NCBI RefSeq assembly: GCF_029264495.1
Contig: NZ_JARIBH010000040.1
Coordinates: forward strand, 22,256 to 86,255
Reading direction: 5' to 3'
From: Peptacetobacter sp.
Lineage (GTDB): Bacteria; Bacillota; Clostridia; Peptostreptococcales; Peptostreptococcaceae
DNA: 64,000 bases
Shown: piece after piece, positions 9,801 through 18,601 of the stretch
How the letters are laid out: every line of letters begins with the position of its first letter
Numbering within the stretch: the first letter of the stretch is position 1
Program-made: the position numbers and the translations under genes
The notes under the pieces: generated by a model
What the model was told of the DNA's origin: nothing
The model's database searches: none
What the model saw: only the letters and a program-made list of their open reading frames with translations

Positions 9801-10493
9801 TTACATTTTTCCTTTTTCTTTAAAACTAAAATAAATTCCATCGCCAATTATTATATGATCTATTACTTCTATACCTATTATTTTACCACATTCTACCAAT
9901 CTATTTGTAATATTTATATCTTCTAAAGAAGGTTCTACACTACCTGATGGATGATTGTGTATAAGAATAATTTTATTGGCACTTTTTTTTATAGCTTGTT
10001 TAAAAACTTCTCTAGGATGTACCAGTGAAGAATTTAAAGTCCCACAAGATATATTTATATCTGTTATTATTTCATTTTTAGTATTTAAAAGAACAGTCTT
10101 AAATACTTCTTCTTTTAAGTATCTCATTGATTCCATATAATATATGTATATATCCCATGGATTTTTTACTTGATACCTAATAACTTCAGATTCAGATACT
10201 CTTATACCTAGTTCTAGGGCAGCTTTTATAAGAGTTGCTTTAGATAATCCAATTCCTTCTATTTCACATAGTTCCTCTATTGATGCACTTTTTAAAAATC
10301 TAATTCCTTCATAATCTTTTCTTAATAATTCATAGGATAATTCTAAAACAGACTTATTTTTACTTCCTGTCCTTAAAAGTACAGCAATCAACTCTGCATT
10401 AGAAAGACTTTCTACACCATCTTTTAGCATTTTTTCTCTTGGGAATTCATCTTTAACACTATATTTTATATTTTGTTTTTTATTATCTTTCAA
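9801..10493 (-). CDS. radC: RadC family JAB1/MPN-domain protein
   Basis: 230 aa. The N-terminal part holds a helix-hairpin-helix-like segment (EIEGIGLSKATLIKAALELG). The C-terminal JAMM metal motif H179-N-H181 followed by S189-L-E-D192 is intact. The family is widely called a DNA-repair protein, but its biochemical role remains unproven; the metal motif suggests a metal-dependent hydrolase. It sits between maf and mreB in the same operon. Confidence 0.94.
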   Translation of the reverse strand: MKDNKKQNIKYSVKDEFPREKMLKDGVESLSNAELIAVLLRTGSKNKSVLELSYELLRKDYEGIRFLKSASIEELCEIEGIGLSKATLIKAALELGIRVSESEVIRYQVKNPWDIYIYYMESMRYLKEEVFKTVLLNTKNEIITDINISCGTLNSSLVHPREVFKQAIKKSANKIILIHNHPSGSVEPSLEDINITNRLVECGKIIGIEVIDHIIIGDGIYFSFKEKGKM

Positions 10494-10501
10494 TTTTTTA
10501 A

Positions 10502-11101
10502 TTAAATAAATCTATTTTTATTAATTTCAAATAAATTTATACCAAATTCATTTTTAAATATTTCAGATGCATAAGATATTGGAAATCCAACTATATTGAA
10601 ATAATCACCTTTTATATATTCTACAAGTATAGACCCTATTCCTTGTATTCCATAAGCTCCTGCTTTATCTTTGTATTCTCCAGTTTCTATATAAGCATTT
10701 ATATCTTTATCAGATAACTCTTTGAATTTGACCTTACTTACACAAAAGTCTTTTATCTCTTTATTTTCATCTAAATAAATCATACTTATACCTGTTATTA
10801 CACTATGTTCTTTTCCAGACATATTTTTTAACATTTCAAAAGCTTCTTTTTTATCATTAGGTTTTCCTAGTATTTGATTTTCTAATACAACTATTGTATC
10901 CGATCCTATCACTATACTACCTTTATTTTTCTTGGCTACATCAAAAGCTTTTTCATAAGAAAGTCTCTTTACCAAATCTTTTGGATTTTCATTTTCAATA
11001 ATTGTTTCTTCAATACTACTTTTTATTATATCAAATTTTAGGTTCATATTCTCTAGAATTTCTTTTCTTCTAGGCGACCCTGATGCTAATATAATCTTCA
11101 C
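10502..11101 (-). CDS. maf: Maf family nucleotide pyrophosphatase
   Basis: 199 aa beginning with the family signature ILASGSPRRKEIL, followed by GSDTIVVLENQILGKP and the YKDKAGAYGIQGIGS motif. Maf proteins hydrolyse non-canonical or modified nucleoside triphosphates and in Bacillus affect septum formation. First gene of the maf-radC-mreBCD-PBP-minCDE-rodA operon. The start is a GTG with GAGGTGAGATA just upstream. The protein ends about 8 nt before radC. Confidence 0.94.
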   Translation of the reverse strand: MKIILASGSPRRKEILENMNLKFDIIKSSIEETIIENENPKDLVKRLSYEKAFDVAKKNKGSIVIGSDTIVVLENQILGKPNDKKEAFEMLKNMSGKEHSVITGISMIYLDENKEIKDFCVSKVKFKELSDKDINAYIETGEYKDKAGAYGIQGIGSILVEYIKGDYFNIVGFPISYASEIFKNEFGINLFEINKNRFI

Positions 11102-11153
11102 TATCTCACCTCTTTAATCGCACTGTTTACGTACTTATTTAGTCTATCATTAT

Positions 11154-11181
11154 ATTATAAAAATTTCAATATATATGTCAT
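11154..11181 (-). promoter_or_regulatory. Sigma-A-type promoter of the maf/mre/min operon
   Basis: Read on the minus strand: -35 ATGACA (11181-11176), a 16-bp spacer and a perfect -10 TATAAT (11159-11154), about 50 bp before the maf GTG. I see no comparably good promoter further down the operon, so this may drive all ten genes. Confidence 0.65.
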
Positions 11182-11323
11182 GCTTTTTAGTTATACTGCG
11201 AATATTTAAATATTTTTTTTGAATATTATATGTATTTATTTTTGGTTTTAATTTTTCAGTAAATTTAATTTATATAATGTAAAATGGCAAAGAAAAATAA
11301 AAAATTATATTTAATTTTCAAAG

Positions 11324-11355
11324 AAAAAAAGAGATGTAGAATATTCTACATCTCT
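11324..11355 (-). terminator. Terminator of the rnf operon
   Basis: A perfect 24-bp palindrome (11331-11354) follows rnfB and, on the minus strand, is followed by a run of seven T. It separates rnfB from the promoter of the maf operon. Confidence 0.9.
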
Positions 11356-11386
11356 ATTATTTACAAAAATAATCAATTTTATTTAA

Positions 11387-12358
11387 TTACACTAATTTTA
11401 TTGCTTTTTTAGGACATTTTTGCATACATAAGTGACATCCAACACATTTATCCTGATCTATTTCATGAGCTACTTTAAGTTCTCCTGATATAGCATCAAA
11501 TTTACATTGTTTTGCACATATTGTACATCCTACACATAGATCTTTATCTATTGTTACTTTTTGTCTTTTTGCTAAATCTCCTGCTATTACTTTTGTTGGA
11601 CATTTTTCAACACATACCATACATCCAACACATTTTTCAGGATCTATTTTAGCTATATTGTTTTCAACATGTACTGCATCAAATTTACAGTTTCTTTCAC
11701 ATAAACCACAACCAATACATCCAGCAGAGCAATTATCTTTAACTACTTTACCTTTTTGGTTATTGTTACAGTTAACTATTATTTCCTGAGAAGCTGGTTT
11801 TTCAACTATTAATCCTTTTGGACAAACTTCTCTACATTTACCACAGTTTACACATTTTTCTTCATCGACTACTGCTACACCATCTATTATATGTATAGCA
11901 TCAAAAGCACAAACTGATACACATGTACCAAATCCTAAACAACCTTGTGCACATGATTTTTGTCCACCATTTAAAACTGATGCTGCTCTACATTCTTTAA
12001 CACCATCATATTCAAATTTTTCTTTTGCTTTATCACAAGTTCCTTTACATATTACATGAGCTACTTTTCTTCCGCCTGATTCAGCTTCTACACCCATTAT
12101 TGAACCTATTTTTTCAGCAACTGCAGCTCCACCTACTGGACATGCGTTTATTGGAGCTTCTCCTTTTACTATCGCTGCTGCACATCCACCACAACCTGGG
12201 TATCCACATCCACCACAGTTTGCTCCTGGAAGTGCACCAAGTATTTCTTCTTCTCTTGGGTCAACTTCAACAGCGAATTTTTTTGATGCAAAATCAAGAA
12301 TTAATCCGAATATTAATCCTAATGCACCTAATAATACTACCGCTTTTAATATTTCCAC
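11387..12358 (-). CDS. rnfB: RnfB, polyferredoxin subunit of the Rnf complex
   Basis: 323 aa. One N-terminal membrane helix, then the CGGCGYPGCGGC Fe-S domain and CPVGG. Six ferredoxin-type CxxCxxCxxxC motifs follow (CVNCGKCREVC, CIGCGLCERNC, CVGCMVCVEKC, CVGCTICAKQC, CVGCHLCMQKC, plus a looser first one, CAQGCLGFGTCVSVC). RnfB is the entry point for electrons from reduced ferredoxin. The multi-ferredoxin tail is typical of clostridial Rnf. It is the last gene of the rnfCDGEAB operon. Confidence 0.96.
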   Translation of the reverse strand: MEILKAVVLLGALGLIFGLILDFASKKFAVEVDPREEEILGALPGANCGGCGYPGCGGCAAAIVKGEAPINACPVGGAAVAEKIGSIMGVEAESGGRKVAHVICKGTCDKAKEKFEYDGVKECRAASVLNGGQKSCAQGCLGFGTCVSVCAFDAIHIIDGVAVVDEEKCVNCGKCREVCPKGLIVEKPASQEIIVNCNNNQKGKVVKDNCSAGCIGCGLCERNCKFDAVHVENNIAKIDPEKCVGCMVCVEKCPTKVIAGDLAKRQKVTIDKDLCVGCTICAKQCKFDAISGELKVAHEIDQDKCVGCHLCMQKCPKKAIKLV

Positions 12359-12377
12359 TATTCTTCGCCTCCCCGTT

Positions 12378-12953
12378 TTATAACTTAATAAGTCCTGTGA
12401 ATCCTAAGAAAGCGATTGACATTAAACCTGCTGATATTAATGTTATAGGGAAACCTTTGAAAGCTTCCGGAATATCTGACAATTCTAATCTTTCTCTTAT
12501 ACCTGCAAATATTACTATTGCAAGAGTAAATCCTATACCTGCTCCAAAACCATTTATTATAGTTTCTATTAAGTTGTATCCTTTATCTATATTAACTATT
12601 GCTATACCTAAAACCGCACAGTTAGTAGTTATAAGAGGTAGGAATACTCCTAGAGCCTGATATAAAGATGGACTCATTTTTTTGATTACCATTTCAACGA
12701 ACTGAACTATAGATGCTATAACAAGTATAAACGCTATAGTTTGAAGATATTCAGTTCCAGTTTTTACTAATAATATCTGAATAAAATATGTTATAACTGA
12801 TGCAAGTGTTAAAACGAATGTTACCGCAACTCCCATACCTACAGCAGTGTCAACTTTCTTTGAAACCCCAAGGAAAGGACATATACCAAGGAACTGAGAT
12901 GTTATAACGTTATTTACAAGAACTATACTTAAAAATAATAGTACTAAATTCAT
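12378..12953 (-). CDS. rnfA: RnfA, membrane subunit of the Rnf complex
   Basis: 191 aa with six hydrophobic helices. It has the family features NNVITSQFLGICPFLGVS near the N-terminus, with the conserved Cys, and TTNCAVLGIAI in the middle. RnfA and RnfE form an inverted-topology pair that carries an intramembrane iron-sulfur centre. It overlaps nothing and lies 15 nt after rnfE. Confidence 0.96.
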   Translation of the reverse strand: MNLVLLFLSIVLVNNVITSQFLGICPFLGVSKKVDTAVGMGVAVTFVLTLASVITYFIQILLVKTGTEYLQTIAFILVIASIVQFVEMVIKKMSPSLYQALGVFLPLITTNCAVLGIAIVNIDKGYNLIETIINGFGAGIGFTLAIVIFAGIRERLELSDIPEAFKGFPITLISAGLMSIAFLGFTGLIKL

Positions 12954-12968
12954 TCACTTACACCTCCA

Positions 12969-13562
12969 TTATGCCTTTTTATTTTTTATTTTATTGAATC
13001 CTGCGAATAAGAATCCTAAAGTTAAGAATGCTCCTGGAGGAAGTATGAATATTAATATTGGAGTAAAGTGTGCTCCAAATAAACTAAACCCAAATAAGCT
13101 TCCATTTCCAAGTAATTCTCTTACTGCTCCTATTACTGTTAGAGCTAATGTAAATCCTATACCATTTCCAAGACCATCTGCAGCAGATGCCACTGGTCCA
13201 TTTTGACTTGCAAAACTTTCTGCACGAGCAAGTATTATACAGTTAACAACTATAAGTGGTATATATAGACCTAGTGCTTGGTCTAATACTGGTATATACG
13301 CTTTTAATAACATACCAACAATTGTAACGAATGTAGCTATAACGACTATAAAAGATGGTATTCTAACTTTATCTGGAATTACCTTTCTTAAAAGTGATAT
13401 CGCTATATTTGAACATGTAAGAACTACCGCTGTAGATAGACCCATACCCATACCATTTATTGCTGAAGTAGTAACGGCTAGAGTAGGACACATACCTATT
13501 ACCTGTACAAATGTTGGGTTTTCATCTATTAGTCCATTTTTAAAGACTTTACCGAAATTCAT
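12969..13562 (-). CDS. rnfE: RnfE, membrane subunit of the Rnf complex
   Basis: 197 aa with six hydrophobic helices. It is paralogous to RnfA: IGMCPTLAVTTSAINGMGM and VVNCIILARAESFA hold the conserved cysteines in matching positions. Part of the ion-translocating core. It sits between rnfG and rnfA in the standard order. Confidence 0.96.
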   Translation of the reverse strand: MNFGKVFKNGLIDENPTFVQVIGMCPTLAVTTSAINGMGMGLSTAVVLTCSNIAISLLRKVIPDKVRIPSFIVVIATFVTIVGMLLKAYIPVLDQALGLYIPLIVVNCIILARAESFASQNGPVASAADGLGNGIGFTLALTVIGAVRELLGNGSLFGFSLFGAHFTPILIFILPPGAFLTLGFLFAGFNKIKNKKA

Positions 13563-13574
13563 ATAAAACCCTCC

Positions 13575-14144
13575 TTATTTATTTAGTGCATTAAATACAT
13601 CTATTGCTGCATTTACACCATTTGTAACTGCTGTAGATGATATTGTAGCACCTGATATTGCAAGTATCTGATTATCTCCTGATGCACTTCCTTTAGCTAC
13701 TTCAAGAGGTTTATCTATTTTTTTACCGTCATACTGTCCATTGAATGCTTCATCTTTAGATTTAGCACCTAGACCAGCTGTTTCTGACATTGTTCCTATA
13801 TCAACACCTTTTATTGTTCCGTCGTTTGATATACCTATTATTACTTCTATTGGTCCACCATATCCACTTGGAGTGGCTTTAAAAGTGTATCCAACATTTT
13901 CTGAACCATTTAAAGCTTCATAAGCTTCTACAACAAGTCCATCCCCTTTTCCATCGAATTCAGAGGCGTCTATCTGTTTAAAATCAGTAGCATCTGGAAG
14001 CACAGACTGTCTAAGTTCATTGTTAGCCTGAATATTTCTTTCTTCAATTACAGGCGCTGTTATAGCATTAGTTCCTGCTAATAAAAATGATGCTACAGCA
14101 CTTATAACTAATAATGTTCCACCAACTTTTACTGCACTATTCAT
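13575..14144 (-). CDS. rnfG: RnfG, covalently flavinylated subunit of the Rnf complex
   Basis: 189 aa. One N-terminal membrane anchor and an extracytoplasmic FMN_bind domain. The attachment motif SGATIS is present, with T167 as the residue expected to be esterified to FMN. It passes electrons within the complex. Its start codon overlaps the rnfD stop by one base, suggesting coupled translation. Confidence 0.95.
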   Translation of the reverse strand: MNSAVKVGGTLLVISAVASFLLAGTNAITAPVIEERNIQANNELRQSVLPDATDFKQIDASEFDGKGDGLVVEAYEALNGSENVGYTFKATPSGYGGPIEVIIGISNDGTIKGVDIGTMSETAGLGAKSKDEAFNGQYDGKKIDKPLEVAKGSASGDNQILAISGATISSTAVTNGVNAAIDVFNALNK

Positions 14145-15124
14145 TATTTAGCCTCCTTCCCAAATACTCTATTTTTAACAAATTTATCTATTAAAGGAGC
14201 TAAACAGTTAACAAGAAGTATTGAATATGATACACCTTCTGGATATCCACCATATAATCTTATAACTGATGTTATTATACCTGCAAGTACTGCATAAATA
14301 ACTTGTCCTTTTTTAGTCATTGGAGATGTAGCGTAGTCTGTTAACATGAAGAATCCTCCAAGCATTAGACCACCTGCCATTAATTGATACATAGCAAACT
14401 GTAAGTTAAATCCACCTAAAAGGAAAGTTAAAACAAATACTGTTACTATATAACAAACTGGCATTACATAACTTATTATTCCTTTATATATAAGGTATAC
14501 TCCACCTAATATAAGTAATATTGCACATGTTTCACCTATACAACCACCTGTTTTACCAATAAACATATCTGTTAATGATATATTATTAGCTGCTAAATCT
14601 GCTAAACCTGATGGTCCTGCTTTTAAGAAACTAAGTGGTGTTGCAGTTGATACAGCATCAAGATTAGATGCAGAAACCCAATTAACACCTGTTTTTGTCC
14701 AAGCTGTCATTGCAACTGGGAAAGATGCTAATAAGAAAGCTCTAGCTGCTAATGCTGGGTTGACAAAGTTACAACCTATACCACCGAATACCATTTTAAC
14801 AACTATCATAGCGAATATTCCACCTAATAAACACATCCACCAAGGAAGTGAAGCTGGAACATTGAACGCTAATAATAAACCTGTTACAACAGCTGAAAAA
14901 TCACCTATTGTACTTTTCTTTTTCATTATTTTACAGAATATGTGTTCTGATCCTACTGTACCAAGTATACAGAAGAACATTGCACTTAAAGCATTAAGTC
15001 TGAAGTAGAATAGACCTGCAAGTGCTGCTGGAACAAGCGCTATTACAACTTGTTTCATTATATATGATGTATCTTCATTACTTCTTACATGTGGAGAAGA
15101 TGATACTATCAATTTATTTTCCAT
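14144..15124 (-). CDS. rnfD: RnfD, membrane flavoprotein subunit of the Rnf complex
   Basis: 326 aa with about eight to ten membrane helices. The STATPLSF motif (T162) is the expected site of covalent FMN attachment. RnfD is proposed to form the Na+ or H+ channel coupled to ferredoxin:NAD+ oxidoreduction. The ion used cannot be read from the sequence. It lies 20 nt after rnfC. Confidence 0.96.
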   Translation of the reverse strand: MENKLIVSSSPHVRSNEDTSYIMKQVVIALVPAALAGLFYFRLNALSAMFFCILGTVGSEHIFCKIMKKKSTIGDFSAVVTGLLLAFNVPASLPWWMCLLGGIFAMIVVKMVFGGIGCNFVNPALAARAFLLASFPVAMTAWTKTGVNWVSASNLDAVSTATPLSFLKAGPSGLADLAANNISLTDMFIGKTGGCIGETCAILLILGGVYLIYKGIISYVMPVCYIVTVFVLTFLLGGFNLQFAMYQLMAGGLMLGGFFMLTDYATSPMTKKGQVIYAVLAGIITSVIRLYGGYPEGVSYSILLVNCLAPLIDKFVKNRVFGKEAK

Positions 15125-15144
15125 TGTTTTTCCTCCTGACCTTA

Positions 15145-16488
15145 TTATTTTTTCTGTGCTGCCTGTTGTTTTCTTCTCTTAGCACCGATTTCTCTCTTAG
15201 CTGTTCTTATAGTTTGAACAAGAGGTCTTCTAGCTGGACAGATAAATGAACATGAACCACATTCTATACAGTCCATAGCATTTTGTTCTTCAGCTCTATC
15301 GAAATCATTTTGCATTGAGTATGCACTTATTAATAATGGCTGTAAAAATGCTGGACATACATCTGTACATCTACCACATCTTATACAGTTTTGCATTTCT
15401 GGAGTTCTAGATTCTTCTTCAGTTAAAAGAAGTATACCTGAAGAACCTTTATTAGTTGAAATTTCTGTATGCCACTGTGTGAATCCCATCATAGGTCCAC
15501 CCATTATTACTTTACCTAGGTTTGTACCTTCTTTATATCCACCACACTGATCTATTATTTCATTAACTCTAGTACCTATTTTTGTTATAAGGTTTTTAGG
15601 TTCTTTTATACAAGGACCTGTTACAGTAGTTATTCTTTCAACTAATGGCATACCAGTTGTTATAGCATCTGCTATAGCAGCCGCTGTACCAACGTTGTCA
15701 ACAACAGCTCCTGCAGCTATTGGTAGTCCACCTGATGGAACTTCTCTTCCAGTACATGCATATATTAACTGTTTTTCAGCTCCTTGTGGATATTTTACTT
15801 TTAATGTAACAACTTCAATATTTTCGAAAGCTTTTGCAGCTTCTTGCATTGCAGCTATTGCATCTGGTTTATTTTCTTCAATTCCTATAAACCCTTTGTT
15901 TACTTCTAAAACTTTCATTAATGCTCTACAACCTAAAACAACTTTTTCTGGTTGCTCTAACATTAATCTGTGGTCAGCTGTTAAATAAGGTTCACATTCT
16001 GCACCATTAAGTATTACAAACTCAGCAGTTGAACCTGGAGGAGGACATACCTTAACGTGAGTTGGGAATGTTGCACCACCCATACCAACTATACCAGCTT
16101 CTTTTATTATTTCTACGATTTCTTCTTTTGAAAGATTTTCTAACTCACCATGAGGTTTAACGCTTTCATGAAGTTCCTCTTTAAAATCATTTTCTATAAC
16201 TATACACATTCCTTTACCATTAGGTATTTCATGTGGTTCAATAGCTATAACTTTCCCTGATACTGAAGAGTGTATATTAGCAGATACAAACCCACCAGCT
16301 TCAGCTATTTTTTGACCAAGTTTAACTTCATCACCTACTTCAACTATAGGTTTTGCCGGAGCACCTATATGCTGCTGAATAGGAATGTAAACCACTTTTG
16401 GAGCTTCAGCTCTTTCAATTGGCTTCTTGTTAGAGTACTCTTTTCCATGTGGAGGATGTGTACCTCCCTTAAAAGTTAAGAGTTTCAT
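15145..16488 (-). CDS. rnfC: RnfC, NADH-binding subunit of the Rnf complex
   Basis: 447 aa. N-terminal barrel-sandwich part (KGGTHPPHGKEYSNKKPIE), then the NADH/FMN-binding Rossmann-like domain with GMGGATFPTHVK and GAECEPYLTADHRLM, and two C-terminal 4Fe-4S motifs (CIRCGRCTDVCP and CIECGSCSFICP). It exchanges electrons with NAD+ on the cytoplasmic side. First gene of the operon; ATG 16488 has AGGGGG about 8 nt upstream. Confidence 0.97.
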   Translation of the reverse strand: MKLLTFKGGTHPPHGKEYSNKKPIERAEAPKVVYIPIQQHIGAPAKPIVEVGDEVKLGQKIAEAGGFVSANIHSSVSGKVIAIEPHEIPNGKGMCIVIENDFKEELHESVKPHGELENLSKEEIVEIIKEAGIVGMGGATFPTHVKVCPPPGSTAEFVILNGAECEPYLTADHRLMLEQPEKVVLGCRALMKVLEVNKGFIGIEENKPDAIAAMQEAAKAFENIEVVTLKVKYPQGAEKQLIYACTGREVPSGGLPIAAGAVVDNVGTAAAIADAITTGMPLVERITTVTGPCIKEPKNLITKIGTRVNEIIDQCGGYKEGTNLGKVIMGGPMMGFTQWHTEISTNKGSSGILLLTEEESRTPEMQNCIRCGRCTDVCPAFLQPLLISAYSMQNDFDRAEEQNAMDCIECGSCSFICPARRPLVQTIRTAKREIGAKRRKQQAAQKK

Positions 16489-17002
16489 TGTTTTACCCCC
16501 TATCTATAATAAACAATTTTTCTATCATATATTAGTATACTATATATAATAAAAATACTTAAGCATTGTTAAAAAATTATCCTCTATTTTATATTATAGC
16601 TTCTAAAATATCTTTTATCCATTAGATATTAACTATATTTTTATTTATATTCAATACAAACTACACATAATTTGTATATATTTTTTATAAATATTCATCA
16701 TATTTGTCTATTTTTCAACAATTGTATCTTGTATACATTTGTTTATATACATATCTTCTTTTAAAAACAGATATTCAAATAAATACATCCAAAATATTGA
16801 TAATTATCCATACAACGCTATTTTACAACTATATTATTATAATTTAATTTAGAATTTTTTTCAATATTTTTCATGTTTTATCGTCATTTTTTATTTTAAA
16901 TGAAATTTATTATTCATTGAAATTATTTATACTTGTCTAAAATAATGAAATTTTCTATAAATAAAAAGGAGACTATTTAAGTCTCCTAATTATTTTTCTA
17001 TA
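16489..17002. other. 514-bp intergenic region: rnf operon leader, mostly unassigned
   Basis: Very AT-rich and without a credible ORF. Near the rnfC side, on the minus strand, -10-like TATATA/TATACT hexamers lie 50-75 bp before rnfC with weak -35 partners (TTAACA is the best), so an rnf promoter there is likely but not sharply defined. The other end carries the terminator of the NlpC/P60 gene. I see nothing else. Confidence 0.4.
16962..16989 (-). terminator. Terminator of the SH3/NlpC-P60 gene
   Basis: An 8-bp stem (16967-16974 with 16980-16987) is followed on the minus strand by TTTTTATTTAT, directly after the stop codon of the upstream gene. Confidence 0.8.
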
Positions 17003-18454
17003 TTAAACAAATCTTCTTGCACCTAAAAGTGCATTTGCATAAAATCCACTTAAAGAACTAACTTTTACACATCCTGGTTTTGATTGTGTTCCACTACAAT
17101 GTATAAATTTATCTCCACCTATGTAAATTCCAACATGACTTACAGAACCATTTCCACTTGTGTCGAAGTATAATAAATCTCCTTTTTTATAATCTCCTCT
17201 AGAAACAGGACTTCCTGATTGAGCTTGATCTCTAGATACTCTTGGTATGCTTATTCCAGCAGCATTTCTGTATACCCATTGAGTATATCCTGAACAGTCA
17301 AAACTAGATGGTCCATTTCCACCCCATTTATATGGAACTCCTAATAGAGTATATGCATAATCAACTATTTTATCTCCTGTAGCTGATGTTTCACCATTTC
17401 CATATGAGGTATCAGTATTATTTCCTTGATTGTTAGAGTTAGATGATGTTGAACCAGTTAGTGGCTCATTTGTAGAAGTTACATAATCTCCACTTATCCA
17501 TCCTTTTACTCCATTTGCAGTTTCTATTTTATACCATCCATTTGATTTTTCTTTTACTTCTACAACACTTCCGCCAGATAAAGAACCCAAAATTGAATTA
17601 TTCGTACCAGGTCCAGTTCTTATATTTAATCCTTTTGAAATAGTTACTTTTACCCTTCCTGAAACAGTACTTGAAGAATTATTTTGTGATGTATCCTGGC
17701 TATTTCCAGATTCATTTGTAGATGATACATATTTTCCACTTATCCATCCTTCTACTCCATTTGCAGTTTCTATTTTATACCATCCATTTGATTTTTCTTT
17801 TGCTTTTACAATACTTCCACCTGATAAAGAGCCTATTACACTATAATTTGTTCCCGGTCCTTTTCTAACATTAAGACCACTAGATACATTAATTTTTAAA
17901 TTTCCTGAAATAATTTCTGATTCTTCCTGAGAACTTGTATTCCCAGAACTTGGAGATGAAACTATGTATTTACTACTTACCCATCCTATTTGACCATTAT
18001 CAGTTTTTATTTTTGTCCATCCATTATTACTTTTTTCTATAACTTGTACTCTTGTGTTATTTTTTAATGATGTTATTACAGAACTTGATGTAGAAGCTGA
18101 ACTTCTAACATTTAAACTTGAACTAACAGAAACATATGCCATATAGCCTGATTCTGTATTAGAATAAGATGAATCTGATTCTTCTATATTACTTGAAGCT
18201 TTTAAATATTGCCCACTTACCCAAGCAATTTTTCCTGAAGATGTCTTTATTTTTACCCATCCTTTTGATTTTTCAAGTATTGTTACAGTAGAATCTTTTT
18301 GAATTGTTCCCCGTTTACTATAATTTATTCCTGGTCCAGTTCTCATATTAAGTGCTTCTGCTATAACTTTAGCTGTTTCTTGAGCACTTGTATCTGTAGA
18401 AGATACTATTAATGTTGCTGCACTTATACCTAATGTAGCTATTGCCTTCTTCAT
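17003..18454 (-). CDS. Secreted SH3-repeat NlpC/P60 peptidoglycan endopeptidase
   Basis: 483 aa. Signal peptide (first about 25 residues, ending near DTSAQE), four bacterial SH3_3 domains each with an NxRxGPGxxYSxxG-type start (about residues 30-90, 105-165, 185-245, 265-325), a Ser/Asn-rich linker, and a C-terminal NlpC/P60 domain with catalytic C387, H440 and H452. The enzyme is expected to cleave gamma-D-Glu-diaminopimelate bonds in wall stem peptides while SH3 domains hold the wall. I chose ATG 18454 with AGGAAG at 7 nt; the preceding TTG is too close to it. Monocistronic, with its own terminator. Confidence 0.93.
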   Translation of the reverse strand: MKKAIATLGISAATLIVSSTDTSAQETAKVIAEALNMRTGPGINYSKRGTIQKDSTVTILEKSKGWVKIKTSSGKIAWVSGQYLKASSNIEESDSSYSNTESGYMAYVSVSSSLNVRSSASTSSSVITSLKNNTRVQVIEKSNNGWTKIKTDNGQIGWVSSKYIVSSPSSGNTSSQEESEIISGNLKINVSSGLNVRKGPGTNYSVIGSLSGGSIVKAKEKSNGWYKIETANGVEGWISGKYVSSTNESGNSQDTSQNNSSSTVSGRVKVTISKGLNIRTGPGTNNSILGSLSGGSVVEVKEKSNGWYKIETANGVKGWISGDYVTSTNEPLTGSTSSNSNNQGNNTDTSYGNGETSATGDKIVDYAYTLLGVPYKWGGNGPSSFDCSGYTQWVYRNAAGISIPRVSRDQAQSGSPVSRGDYKKGDLLYFDTSGNGSVSHVGIYIGGDKFIHCSGTQSKPGCVKVSSLSGFYANALLGARRFV

Positions 18455-18567
18455 CAAATCACTTCCTAATAATATATTTTTGTAACTTTATTTTTAAATT
18501 TCAATCTAGTTATTATTTTTTAATTTTAATCTAGTTAACTATAGAATAAATCATTTTAACAATTTTT

Positions 18568-18584
18568 TCTACATTTATTTAACA
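18568..18584 (-). promoter_or_regulatory. Candidate WalR-type box upstream of the NlpC/P60 gene
   Basis: On the minus strand TGTTAA-N5-TGTAGA matches 11 of 12 fixed positions of the WalR (YycF) consensus TGTWAH-N5-TGTWAH known from Bacillus. It lies about 115 bp before a cell-wall hydrolase gene, the usual WalR target class. Such short motifs arise by chance in AT-rich DNA, so support is weak. Confidence 0.3.
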
Positions 18585-18601
18585 AACTTTATATTTTTAT
18601 A

